A stretch of DNA of 64,000 bases, taken from contig NC_020179.2 of assembly GCF_000224145.3 (NCBI RefSeq), positions 2,743,807-2,807,806 on the forward strand, written 5' to 3'. This DNA comes from Ciona intestinalis. Its lineage: Eukaryota; Chordata; Ascidiacea; Phlebobranchia; Cionidae. The notes under the pieces are model-generated. The model did not search any database, was not told the DNA's origin, and saw only the letters and a program-made list of their open reading frames with translations. This document shows, piece after piece, positions 55,201 to 64,000 of the stretch (within the stretch, counting starts at the first letter, position 1; each line of letters begins with the position of its first letter). Made by a program: the position numbers and the translations under genes.

Positions 55201-57218
55201 AATGAGAAAATCTATACAAAGTTTATGCGATGCCATGATAAACAATATTAGGCAAGGTTTATAGCAATAAAAAAAGTACACAATACAGTTTAAGATAATA
55301 AAAATTATTTGGCGAAATTTGTAGTAGTAGTGTAGGTTAACAATAAAAAAAAACTTTAGAAAAAGAATTTTTACATACACAAAGCAAATATTGAAATTGT
55401 AACTTCTGCATTTGGAAACTTTTACATTTTATTATTTAACGTAAAGAAAACCTTTTTACCCACAGCCCTATGTTTTTCAGCCATAAACTAATATCCATTA
55501 TTTCCACCATAATTGTAAAACAGTTGTCTATGATCATATTTCATATAGTAGGATGGGGAAAGACAGGACACTATTAGCACATAATATTATAATATTCTGA
55601 TCATGTTTTAAACAATTAACAACAGTCTATGGGAGTCGGGAGGATGCGGTTTTACAATTCTTCGAATGTTCTTTGTTTATAACCATATGGGATGAAAAAA
55701 TAAAATAAAAAGTGTCCCATCCTCCCCACCCTACTATATGATGTTCTAAATTTCCCATACTTTGAACATTTATGAATGATCAAGCAGGCCTACCTGTACA
55801 TCATCATCAGATTCATCTGAATCATCTTGCGTTCCTTCTCCATCTTTCACTTCTGTTGTTGCTTCTTTCTTAACATTCATAGTTTCTTCGCCATCTTTAT
55901 CAGTAATGTTGTTTTCAACTGGTGTTTCTGGTTGAGCTGAAATACACAAGTTTTTGTTTTATGATGAATTACAAGCAGGGCATATTTAGAGGGGATTTTT
56001 TAAGAGTTCTGGACCCCCTTGTAAATTAAATAAGACAATAAATAGTTTTTTTGCTGTCCCGTAAATATAAGGATGTTTCAAAATACAGTTAAAGGGTCAA
56101 TTTGTAAACTCCTGCATATTTAAGTTAGTCACACAAAGTACACACATGTCAAAAGGTGCAAAAATTACATTTTAAGGGTTTTAGGTTTGATAATCAGTTG
56201 GAAACATCCGATTTTGAAAATGAACAAAAAGAACCATAATTTAACTCTATGGACAATCATTGAGTCTTTTTAACATCAAATCTATGATAAAACATCATGG
56301 CAACGTGACTACTTGGTAACTAACATCATCATAACAATTTTAACCTGTATTTTGTGTGACTTCTATGGTTTCATTATCACCATTACTGACAACATCCGTT
56401 GTATTGTTGTTGGCATTACTTTCAACACTGTGGGCAGAACAGAATTAGAATGAAATATATATATTTATATATAACTTACTTTATTAGTGCGTGGCCGGAA
56501 AACGACACTCATTATAACATAGCGGTGTTTATACACCCGCCAGCTTACGAGTTACCATGCGCGTTACTTTGGGGATTATTTTTATGTATTGCTTATAGTT
56601 TGAAGAGCGCTTTAGTCACAACTGGGTTGAAGCAATTGCAGTTAACTGTCTTGCTAAGGACATGACGCCGGACATGATTATACACAATTGTGAATAAGAA
56701 GAAAGACACATGCTTGCTGTAATCGATTATATAACAATGTATCGACTAGTTTTACTTATGTAATGTATATATATATAACAATTTTTGAGGTAAAAATCAC
56801 ACACTTTCATGATCTGTTGAGATAATAAAACCTCCTATAAATGTATAATTGCCAAGTTTACAAAGATATAATATGTTTGTTTTGTATCGTTCTGACTCAC
56901 ATCGCTTCCTTATTTTCTTTCTTCCCATTACTTGTACCATCATCTGCAATGTTAAAAATGTTAGAACAAGTTCATCAACAAAATATTGAGCGGTGCCAAA
57001 TAAAAAATATATATATATAAATGTTAATTGTTTTTTAAACAAATACATGTACAGTGTAATACCATACAAAATAGTATATCAATTTTGACAATTTATCGAA
57101 ACACACAGTGCAATGCATGTATATAATATATTTTGCAGTTATTATAATAAAATACATTCAATTACTTCTTACCTTCGTCTCCGTACAGCCAACTATCGTC
57201 GTCTTCTGCTTCGGCCAT
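49289..57218 (-). CDS. FIP1L1: FIP1, pre-mRNA 3'-end-processing factor
   Basis: Thirteen exons, high to low, close in phase to 534 aa: 57218-57173, 56943-56901, 56427-56345, 55936-55794, 55142-54908, 54209-54067, 53540-53314, 52779-52688, 52031-52002, 51599-51431, 50395-50294, 50097-49945, 49427-49289. The N-terminus has the acidic WLYGDE motif. Residues ~59-105 are acidic ([11 protein letters not shown]). The diagnostic Fip1 motif runs through [20 protein letters not shown] and [16 protein letters not shown]. Pro-rich exons follow, then an Arg/Asp-rich RD-repeat region (~430-500) and a Lys-rich tail. In known systems FIP1 is a CPSF subunit that binds U-rich RNA and recruits poly(A) polymerase, and the RD region fits the long animal form. 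It is divergent from EMC2 and convergent with the orphan gene at 47625. Confidence 0.95.
49512..49845 (-). mobile_element. SINE, reverse
   Basis: Tail ATGTAACTTACTTTATCCTC, core CAATTGCCGTTAAGTGTCTT, ACCACAATGGTAGCAGC. It then runs into a second tail remnant CGCCACGCGAGGATAAATAA. It lies in the last intron of FIP1. Confidence 0.85.
50156..50210. promoter_or_regulatory. cluster of CRE-like TGACGTCA motifs
   Basis: TGACGTCG at 50156 and exact TGACGTCA at 50177-50184 and 50203-50210, inside a FIP1 intron. It could be an enhancer or a chance product of a small duplication. Confidence 0.3.
50477..50635. mobile_element. MITE A copy, part of core deleted
   Basis: TATATAGTAGAGTGGGGTAA to CCCATCTTACCCCACCTTAC. 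It lies in a FIP1 intron. Confidence 0.85.
50920..51110 (+). mobile_element. SINE, diverged
   Basis: GGGCAATGGCTCAAACCCAG, GTGGTAACTTGTAAGCGGGC, tail CGCCATGTGAGGATAAATAA. It lies in a FIP1 intron. Confidence 0.75.
51645..51838. mobile_element. MITE A copy, left end diverged
   Basis: ACCGTGAGGTAAGATGAGAC to CATCTTCCCCCATCCTACTA. It lies in a FIP1 intron close to exon 51599-51431. Confidence 0.85.
51896..51970. repeat. family R4 fragment
   Basis: AATGGGTCAACTCTGGCCTA, CCAGTGGCATGTTATGCTGC. Confidence 0.55.
52341..52600. mobile_element. MITE A copy with tandemly expanded end
   Basis: TATAGTAGGGATGGGGAAGA at the left, then four copies of GGGGAAGATGGGA plus CATACTTAAT (52353-52440), the core, and CCCCCCACCCTACTATA at the right. 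It lies in a FIP1 intron. Confidence 0.9.
52886..52980. repeat. family R4 copy
   Basis: GTGGGTGTTAGGGTAATGAG through GCAGGACCTCACCCAGGTAA. Confidence 0.6.
53663..53835 (-). mobile_element. SINE, reverse, head lost
   Basis: ATGTAACTTGCTTTATCCTT, TGTGCTAGCTTATGAGTTAC, then a T-rich stretch. It lies in a FIP1 intron. Confidence 0.75.
54650..54832. mobile_element. MITE A copy
   Basis: TATAGTAGGGTGGGGAAAGA to CCCGTCTTCCCCACCCTAAT. It lies in a FIP1 intron. Confidence 0.9.
55544..55739. mobile_element. MITE A copy
   Basis: TATAGTAGGATGGGGAAAGA to CATCCTCCCCACCCTACTAT. It ends ~55 bases from the FIP1 exon 4 donor. Confidence 0.9.
56470..56665 (-). mobile_element. SINE, reverse, 5'-truncated
   Basis: AACTTACTTTATTAGTGCGT, GGCCGGAAAACGACACTCAT, GCCAGCTTACGAGTTACCAT, core TGCAGTTAACTGTCTTGCTA. 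It lies in a FIP1 intron. Confidence 0.8.
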
Positions 57219-57649
57219 TTTTATGAAGGGAAATTTAGAATACTTAGTTGTATGTGAACTGTAGGTTTTTGTGCGTGTATTTACCTCACGAAATCAATAA
57301 ATAGTCAGAAAATTGGGGTTCTTTTTAAACATTCGTTAAATATCGAAAAATACAGCTGTGTAACAATGCTGGACTTGTAAAATTGTAAAAAGAACTTTAC
57401 CTAACGTCCGCACGTGTGCCTCGCAATCTAAACAAATGAAGAAAACTATCGCAGCAAAAAAATACAATGACATAAAAATACCATTCAATGTCGATTTTGC
57501 AACGAAATGTTGAACTTTCTTTTAAATTAGATACTAAGCAGTCACTATTCAAAAGATTAAAAATTTGAATTACATTTCTTAGGCAGATTTAAAATTTGTT
57601 ACTTTTTTATTTCATTTATTAGGAAATCAGCTTTAAAAATGTTTGATTG

Positions 57650-57657
57650 TGACGTCA
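57650..57657. promoter_or_regulatory. CRE-like TGACGTCA
   Basis: Exact palindromic CREB/ATF-type site roughly midway between the divergent FIP1 and EMC2 starts. Confidence 0.35.
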
Positions 57658-57807
57658 TAAAATTCACCGCCATTTTGCCTTTGCGTTATAGCGAAATATT
57701 ATCCGCACTGTCATGTCGTATTCTGAATCAATACAGTAAGGTAAAAAGATAGTAGGAAATAAAGTAAGGGTAACTGTACATTTTCGGTTTGTTTATGAAC
57801 CAATTGA

Positions 57808-58002
57808 GTGCTAGTGAAGAATCTTCTCCCCCCCACCTTATTTGCTAACCCCTATAACAACTAACTACTAACCCCTATAAATAACCACTATCACTAACCC
57901 CCTAACCTAGGGCTAGGGGTTAGGGGTTAGTGGTTAGGAGTTAGTGGTTAGGGGTTAGTGGTTAGCAAATAAGGTAGGGGGGGGGAGATTCTTGACTAGC
58001 AC
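57808..58002. mobile_element. fold-back element F
   Basis: Ends GTGCTAGTGAAGAATCTTCT and GAGATTCTTGACTAGCAC. The interior has CTAACCC repeats on the left half and GGGTTAG repeats on the right half, so the whole element can fold into one long hairpin. Confidence 0.8.
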
Positions 58003-58029
58003 CACCAATTGTTTTAGTTTAAACTTCGG

Positions 58030-58150
58030 GTGCTAGTGAGGAGTCTTCCCCACCCTTATTTGCTAACCACTAACCCCCTAACCATCAACACCTAACCTAG
58101 GGGTTAGTGGTTAGCAAATAAGGTGGGGGGGGAGATTCTTCACTAGTACC
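58030..58150. mobile_element. fold-back element F, shorter copy
   Basis: GTGCTAGTGAGGAGTCTTCC through GGGGAGATTCTTCACTAGTA, with a single CTAACC / GGTTAG turn. It ends 100 bases upstream of the EMC2 ATG. Confidence 0.8.
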
Positions 58151-58249
58151 AACTTTGTTCTTTACCTATGCTATGTTTGTTGTAATCGTATACAACTTTA
58201 TGTAACAGATTGTGAACGATTTTTTTAGTTTTTTTTACTTTTGAATCTA

Positions 58250-59131
58250 ATGGAAGGGGGCTGGGTTGAAGCAAGAGATACACTACGGGAATGGAGAGAC
58301 ACGTCCGTACGGGACAGCGAAAGAATTTCTGACCTGGGTGAACCTCTTATTCTTGACCACTCGTCCAAGCTTGGTGATGAGTTATGGTTAGTATGTGAAC
58401 AAGTATACATTGCAGCTCTGGATATTGGAAATTATGACTTGGCGAATGTCTGCATTGAAAAGTTAAGTGACCGTTTTCCAAAAAGCTTTAGAGTTCAGAA
58501 GTTGAGAGCTATGGAATTGGAGGCAAAAGGACAGTTTGATGAAGCAATGGAAGTTTATAAAGAACTGGAGAAAGAAGACCCCACTAATGCGGCAATACGT
58601 AAAAGGAAAATTGTTATTTTGAAGGCAAAAGGTTCTTATGGGGATGCAATTAAAAGTTTAGTGCTGTATTTACAAACTTTTATGGCGGATCATGATGCAT
58701 GGTTGGAGTTAGCAGAACTCTACATTAAGTATAATGATTATGATAAGGCAGCTTTTTGTATGGAAGAGTTGTTACTTTCCAACCCTTTTAATCATTTATA
58801 TCACCAGAGATACGCGGAAATAAAATACACACAAGGCAGTCGTGATGTAGCGCGACAATACTTTGCTCAAGCTGTAAAACTGAGCAGTAATACCAACATG
58901 AGAGCCCTCTATGGACTTTTTCTTGCGGATGGCGATGATAAAAAGAAGGATAACCAGTACGCTGCTTGGACTGCTAAAATAATCAGTGCGAAGTACAAGG
59001 ATGTCTGGTCAGAAGATGGTTTTGAATCGAGCCCGGCATCAAAAATCACCCCAGTAGCTGATTTACCACAACTGACAGCAAGTGTGACCAATTTATTGGG
59101 TCAACTTAAACTGAGAGAATCCACTGCATGA
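58250..59131 (+). CDS. EMC2: ER membrane protein complex subunit 2
   Basis: A single uninterrupted frame of 293 codons encodes a TPR-repeat protein of the length expected for EMC2 (TTC35), which is about 297 aa in human. Recognisable stretches include EQVYIAALDIGNYDLANVCI, the repeat KGQFDEAMEVYKELEKEDP, and WLELAELYIKYNDYDKAAFC. EMC2 is a soluble cytosolic-face subunit that scaffolds the EMC insertase at the ER membrane. The start is the ATG at 58250 (MEGGWVEA); an in-frame TTG at 58241 is less likely. No introns are present, whereas the vertebrate gene has many. AATAAA lies near 59570, giving a ~450-base 3' UTR. Confidence 0.95.
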   Translation: MEGGWVEARDTLREWRDTSVRDSERISDLGEPLILDHSSKLGDELWLVCEQVYIAALDIGNYDLANVCIEKLSDRFPKSFRVQKLRAMELEAKGQFDEAMEVYKELEKEDPTNAAIRKRKIVILKAKGSYGDAIKSLVLYLQTFMADHDAWLELAELYIKYNDYDKAAFCMEELLLSNPFNHLYHQRYAEIKYTQGSRDVARQYFAQAVKLSSNTNMRALYGLFLADGDDKKKDNQYAAWTAKIISAKYKDVWSEDGFESSPASKITPVADLPQLTASVTNLLGQLKLRESTA

Positions 59132-59569
59132 GTAGTTTGAGATTTTTAACCAAAATGGTCAGATTATGTGATTACTGCTAAAAAATGCAACACATTTGCA
59201 ATTTAATTTATTGTATGTGTACAGATATATATGCGTCTTTTGATGTTTTACTCTGTGTTAACTTTTTTTCTCACTAATGCTATATTTTTTGTGAAGAGAA
59301 TTAATGTTCTAGCATGCCCACTTGTACTTGTGTAGACATTTTAACTGGTACCACCTGTACAAAAATATAACATGTTTGCCTGAAGACAGAAGTTAAATAA
59401 TATATTTAATTTAGCAATCTTAAAACATGACATAGTAAATCCATTCTTCCCTGCCAGACTTAAATACTAAATCCGTGCAATTTTCCATATTTTACTGAGG
59501 TGCAAGCTATGCTATGTAGTTCAACATGAAAGTTTCTTTGTCCAAACAATCACAACATTTTTCTGTTTG

Positions 59570-59575
59570 AATAAA
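59570..59575 (+). terminator. polyadenylation signal AATAAA of EMC2
   Basis: GAATAAAAGCTG occurs ~440 bases after the EMC2 stop, in AT-rich sequence. Confidence 0.5.
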
Positions 59576-59728
59576 AGCTGTTTTGTCTGTATTTCTCCTA
59601 TATATAATGTATGTCTGTATTTCTGTTATGTCTAATGTATCCTAAAGTTGTTTAAAACCAGTATTTATGAAGTTAAAACATAGACATTACGACAGTGCAA
59701 AGCATTTTTGCCAGTTTGTGATTTCGAA

Positions 59729-59894
59729 TATAGTAGGGTGGGGGAAGATGGGACCGCTTTTATTCTCTTGTCTCGTCCCATTTGGAAGTAAATCCTCAAA
59801 ATTCACACAGACTGTTGCTAAATTTTTAAAACACGATCAGGGTATTTTGATATTATATGTGCTAAAAGTGTCCTTTCTTCCCCCACTCTACTAC
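59729..59894. mobile_element. MITE A copy, core shortened
   Basis: TATAGTAGGGTGGGGGAAGA to CCTTTCTTCCCCCACTCTAC. It lies between EMC2 and the sulfotransferase. Confidence 0.9.
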
Positions 59895-60148
59895 ATAATT
59901 TACAGCAGAGCAAACGTTGTGATCAGGTAGTAAATTGTAATGAAAAAACGCAAACCAAGCGTCATGAATTATCAGTTAACGATCAACCTTAGCCAACATG
60001 TTATGGTTTATTAGTTTACCATGTTTTAGTACAGGAAGTCGTGTATAGAACAAATGTCTGCCCATTAAAGTACCATTTTGGGTTAACGCATGGTAAGTAC
60101 GAAACAGGAACCCACGCAACGATCCGAAATTTCAGCTGTGAAATTTCC

Positions 60149-61515
60149 CTATACAAGTCCACCGGGTGTTAAAGTGTCGACATCAAATGTATAACCAAAA
60201 AGAACGAAGTCGTAATAATAAATATCCATGAGTTTCAATATCGTTTCTTTCCTGACGTTTTTAAAATAAGTGCGCAGAATATTGACTGGATTCGTTTGAT
60301 TTGCATTGAAATAGCCGGGCCCTTTTTCCTGCCAAGGCATTCTTTCGACATTTAATTCGTGAGTAAGCCAATTTTGGTCATTTCCCATTGACTCAATTTT
60401 AATTACGTAGTTATATGGGTATAAACATGGCTGGCAAAGATATTCCATTGGTAGAAAGTGGTAATCAAGGTTATCAACGTCATGCCCATAAGCAGCAATG
60501 TATTCTGCCATGTTCTCGAAAGTTAGGACATGCAGCTTATCGGTATCGTCAGCATATTCCTGCATATGCGGGTAAGCTTCTAACAGAAAGCTTGCGTAAG
60601 TAAGCTCTCTTGCTAATTTTTGGTTCCATCCCGAAACTAGTTTACTAAACGGGTGTCTCACTGATATCCCCCTGAACGCATTTTCGTTTGACATGAGTTT
60701 TGCCCCATCGTCCGGACTTAAATCCTGCATGATTTGTGTATTCTTTTGCCGATCTTGCCACCCAAATTCGTGGCCAGCAGATAAAGGCTCTCTCAAGTCC
60801 CGAGTCAGCCAATGCCAGCTGGAACTGCCGCATTTTGGCAACACACACATCATAAAGTTAGTTCCTGGTACAACCAAAAAGTTATCGTTCTGTACCCAAG
60901 TATCTTGCCGTCGGACCCTCTCAGCCTGTTCCCAAATCCCCTGCCTTATTCCAGCATCACACACATGGTGTAAATGATCTAAACGTCGACGAAACCGAAC
61001 GCTAGCAAACTCTGGCTTAGACGCGGCGGAAATGTTTAACTCGAAGTCTTTTTCAAATGAAATTACTTGTCTCCTACTGGCTTGGTTGAATAGTAGAATC
61101 GAAGGAGCAACTGCGACAAAAAAAAACAACCGTAAAACAACCTGTACGTTTATTGTATAGTATAAGGTTGGGGGAAATGGGTGACAGTTTTATTCTATTA
61201 TCTCGTCAGATTTGGTAGTAGACAAAAAACAGTCAAGAAATTATAAAAAAAAGTATACCCTTACGACTTCCATATATACCGTTGTTAATTGTTTAAAACA
61301 CGATCAGGATATTTGGATATTATGTACTAAAGCCGTCCCGTCGCCCCCCACGATACAAAATTCACAAAAATAACATAAATCCTGTAAAATATACCTTTCC
61401 AAATTTGATCCCTCTTTATGCTTAGGTATTCGTCGAAATACAATGCAATACTCGCTACCATAAAACAACTAGCAATCACAAGCAAAAGTGTCGTCGTACT
61501 CCACCGGGCGAGCAT
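60149..61515 (-). CDS. Golgi carbohydrate sulfotransferase, HNK-1ST/CHST8-14 type
   Basis: Two exons, 61515-61395 and 61110-60149, join in phase to 360 aa. Residues ~7-28 are a signal-anchor segment (TTTLLLVIASCFMVASIALY), giving the type II topology usual for Golgi sulfotransferases. PAPS-binding signatures are visible: a 5'-phosphosulfate loop VLPKCGSSSWHWLTR, where most relatives have PKVAST or PKCGST, and a 3'-phosphate site RGISVRHPFSKLVSGW, where many have RDPFERLVSAY. Paired Cys near the C-terminus (YLCQPCLYPYNYVIKIE) match the family CxxC pattern. It would transfer sulfate from PAPS to a glycan; the acceptor cannot be told from sequence. A MITE A copy lies in the intron. Confidence 0.88.
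61155..61355. mobile_element. MITE A copy, diverged
   Basis: TATAGTATAAGGTTGGGGGA through CCCGTCGCCCCCCACGATAC. It occupies most of the sulfotransferase intron. Confidence 0.85.
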
Positions 61516-63577
61516 ATCTACTTATAAACTACAAATTTGAGTCCTAACCTTTGAGCCGCAGTCCTAACGTGTACAGAAGCTGTTACAGCGAGATTGTCCA
61601 GGCACAGTGTTATATGTTTACACATAACATTAGTTACATAGAGACGTTAATAATTATCAGAGCATAGTAACCCCTCGCACGCCAACGCAAGTTTTATAAT
61701 CAATGTATCTTAGCAACAAAGATCGCCACTGACAGCTTAGAGCAATACATAAAATTTATAAAAATGGGCTACCTTTATTAAAACTGTCAAGTTCTTTAAA
61801 CTGGCGCTTTTTACACCTGCTATAGCTACAGCGAACATGTGTAAATTATGATAAAGATGCTTGCTATATTCCCTAGTTATATCCATAGATTCCACACCCT
61901 CATTACACAAATGTTTGGCTGACTGACGCTGTAATATAAATCATTTCTAGGGCTGTAGTTAGGTATTTAATTATTACTTGCTTAGTAGCCTACAGCATCT
62001 GTTAAGTTGCGCAAACACACATATTCACGGTGACTTTGCATACTTTTATACTTCTTGGCCACAAAAGTTATAAGTTAAACACCCAATATTATACAAGACA
62101 GCTCAAATGTGTTGGGACAGTTCTGTTTACTCTGCTATGTAACTAACCAAAAGTAACTCTGCTATGTAACTAACCAAAAGGTATTACAAAGTATTTTCTC
62201 TTCTCGTTGATTAAAGTTAAGGGGTGGACACTTTATGAATTATAACTATAGGCTAGTAGTTTCATTTTTGTTGTGTGTGGACTATATGACCTATATCCAA
62301 AGAATATATTGGTATGACCAACAGGACTGCACTGTATTATATGGGTTGTATCACTCGCAAAACTTGTATTTGGTTTAGGTAGTACCATACACTGTTGTTT
62401 GTGCAAACATACAGGAATGGATCTATTTATGTAACCTAAAACCACGTGAATGACATGTGAGGATGTGCTTTTTCTGACCACATTTTAAAAAAACAGCAAA
62501 GGTATTCAGTTTCGTACATTTAAAATAATGTAAGCATTCTAAATAATTACTTACCGATCTAGCCTATTTGTTTTATTCGGCCTACTTAATAAACGCTCTT
62601 GGTGAGAAACAAATATTATACGAAGGAGTTCCCATTAAAGACCCTCATAATGTTAAAGCCCAACGAAATTATTCAACGAAAACGCACGAATGAACCCTAC
62701 AGCGTGCCAATAACGCCCAGGACTCGATTTAAAGACTATAGCTTTCTTTATAAACGAAAAAAGGAAATTCAGATAAACCACTCGAACGAAAATGTGTTAA
62801 ACCATTTATAGATACATCATAGTTTCTGTGGCAATTTAAACAGAAGTATACCTTATGTAAAGGCTTATGGTAAGTTGTCTATGGTAGAACTAACCAATAT
62901 AAAATACAAACTCTGCGAAAAACAATTGGGTAAGATGGGATGCCGTTAGCACTTAAATCTCATATTTCCTAAACGTGTTTTGAACAATTAACAACGCTTT
63001 TTAGAGTCGCCGGGCTACGGTTATATGATTCTGTAAATATTTTTTGTTTACTTCCAAATGGGACGAGGAAATACGATGAAACAATGTCCCACCTTACCCC
63101 ACCCTATTATACTTGTTTATCAACGCGGGTCGGTGGCCTAGGTGGTCATTATAACTGGGGTGTTTTAAATAAAAAAAACAAACAAAGAAAACAAAGTAGT
63201 TTAAACGGTTTTTTTATACAGCCCAGAGTCCGTATATAACAGACCGCGGTGTATATGCTCAAAAGATAGTATTTATACTGTTTCTGTGTGATGACTCGGC
63301 AAAAGTGTCCCATGGGTAAGTCCCTTTAACAAAGACCTCGTTAATTCAAGCTGTTTTTAACAACGGGCAAAACAAAGCGATATTATAACGGCACAGTTGC
63401 ACACGCAACCGCGGTAGGATTACAATGTGAAACGTGTTCAAGTAGATTTTTATGCTTCATATTTAGTCAGGAGAGTTAATGAGATACGCAAGACCGGTAA
63501 AAAGTTTGTGACTATAGTACAGCATAGGATGTTTATGTGTAAATACATCGAAACTGCTAACGATTTTTCCCTCACAG
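61516..63577. other. intergenic, divergent sulfotransferase / DDI
   Basis: AT-rich spacer with one MITE A copy. An open stretch at 62649-62811 (53 codons from ATG, basic) has no recognisable pattern. A direct repeat CTCTGCTATGTAACTAACCA is present twice near 62130-62180. Confidence 0.4.
62924..63111. mobile_element. MITE A copy, left end diverged
   Basis: AACAATTGGGTAAGATGGGA to CCACCTTACCCCACCCTATT. Confidence 0.85.
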
Positions 63578-63600
63578 AATTCCAATAATTATATACACAG
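63560..63600 (+). other. 3' splice sites before the DDI ATG
   Basis: CGATTTTTCCCTCACAG ends at 63577 and a second CACAG ends at 63600, both just before the ATG at 63608. They are candidates for a leader-intron or spliced-leader acceptor. Confidence 0.35.
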
Positions 63601-63607
63601 CGTTAAC

Positions 63608-63904
63608 ATGTTCGTAACAGTATGTCTATCGTCCGAAGACAAAACTTGGTCTTTTGACATCGGGCCCGATATTACTTTACAAGGATTTAAAACTGTTTGC
63701 TCTTCTGAAACTGGAATACCAGACAATCAAATGGAATTGTTTTGCAACAACACTCGTTTAACCGAACCGAATCGCTCTTTAAAAGACTATGGCATTGGAG
63801 AAAACGACATAATACTACTGACTAAGACAATAGCTGCTGCTTCAACAAGAAACCCTACTGCTGTTATGCCAAATATACCAAAGATTGATTTCAGCAAAGT
63901 AAAA
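63608..63904 (+). CDS. DDI2: DDI1/DDI2-type ubiquitin-like/retropepsin protein, first exon
   Basis: This 99-codon exon ends at a consensus donor (AAA|GTAAGT), and the gene continues past the window. Residues 1-75 form a ubiquitin-like fold (MFVTVCLSSEDKTWSFDIG, then ETGIPDNQMELFCNNTRL, SLKDYGIGENDIILL). The linker contains PNIPKIDFSKVK, which matches the PNLPRIDFS motif after the UBL domain of animal DDI1/DDI2. The family continues with a helical domain and an aspartic-protease-like domain that are not in view. DDI proteins shuttle ubiquitinated clients to the proteasome and cleave NRF1 in mammals. Several unrelated proteins have UBL starts, so the call rests mainly on the linker motif. Confidence 0.75.
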
Positions 63905-64000
63905 GTAAGTCTAATATAAAACACAGGAATAAATAACAAAGAAAACATTTCTTATTGCCCCACCATAACAGCTATTCATATTTTTCCAAAAAAGTCCAAA

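Larger units (their letters stand above)
57219..58249. other. bidirectional promoter region, FIP1 / EMC2
   Basis: Just over 1 kb separates the two start codons, which face away from each other. It contains TGACGTCA at 57650-57657 and two fold-back elements, the nearer ending 100 bases before the EMC2 start. A T-rich tract with TTTTTTTAG near 58228 could be an acceptor for the EMC2 leader. Confidence 0.55.

Noticed and set aside
60693-60977. 94-aa plus-strand ORF
   Set aside because: It is antisense to the sulfotransferase catalytic exon.
1-64000. CRISPR array, prokaryotic operon or retroviral gene
   Set aside because: The tandem arrays have no spacer structure, genes are intron-rich, and no pol/gag-like frame was seen.

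Overview
The window is animal genomic DNA. It is AT-rich, its genes are interrupted by short GT-AG introns, and it is packed with short interspersed repeats. Two repeat families dominate: a ~200-bp inverted-repeat MITE whose ends read TATAGTAGGGTGGGG, and a ~310-bp tRNA-headed SINE whose tail reads CGGCCACGCGAGGATAAAGT. Both match my memory of repeats described from the ascidian Ciona, and the gene content fits a tunicate. The species call comes from memory of repeat families, not from a search.

Layout. 300-4296 (+): six-exon gene for a secreted, Cys-rich proprotein with a polybasic cleavage region and a C-terminal domain resembling a neurotrophin/Spaetzle-type cystine knot. 8823-18852 (-): 16-exon gene for a CNBD2-like protein with two cyclic-nucleotide-binding folds. 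20527-35970 (+): 30-exon gene for a 1786-residue secreted mosaic protein (VWA, CCP, VWA, CCPs, 16 EGF repeats, more CCPs, unrecognised C-terminal domain). 37828-38253 (+): intronless, very basic orphan ORF. 38645-41449 (-): 3' four exons of a cyclin-box protein; its amino-terminal box was not found. 44564-45415 (-): unassigned candidate exons. 47625-48900 (+): three-exon orphan gene. 49289-57218 (-): 13-exon FIP1 (FIP1L1) polyadenylation-factor gene. 58250-59131 (+): intronless EMC2. 60149-61515 (-): two-exon HNK-1-type carbohydrate sulfotransferase. 63608-window end (+): first exon of a DDI1/DDI2-type gene.

The exon chains were built by hand so that every junction has GT/AG ends and a matching codon phase. 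All five long models close in frame. The genes do not form an operon or pathway. They include divergent pairs (CNBD2/mosaic gene, FIP1/EMC2, sulfotransferase/DDI) and convergent pairs. Several genes have a good 3' splice site upstream of the first ATG with no evident donor, which would fit spliced-leader trans-splicing, known in Ciona.

Repeats occupy much of the introns and spacers: about 32 MITE copies (one nested in another), about 20 SINE pieces, a second MITE family nested in a SINE, a fold-back family with a telomere-like (CTAACC)n core and a 9-bp target duplication, two further dispersed families, and several minisatellites. Three 50-N assembly gaps all fall inside repeats.
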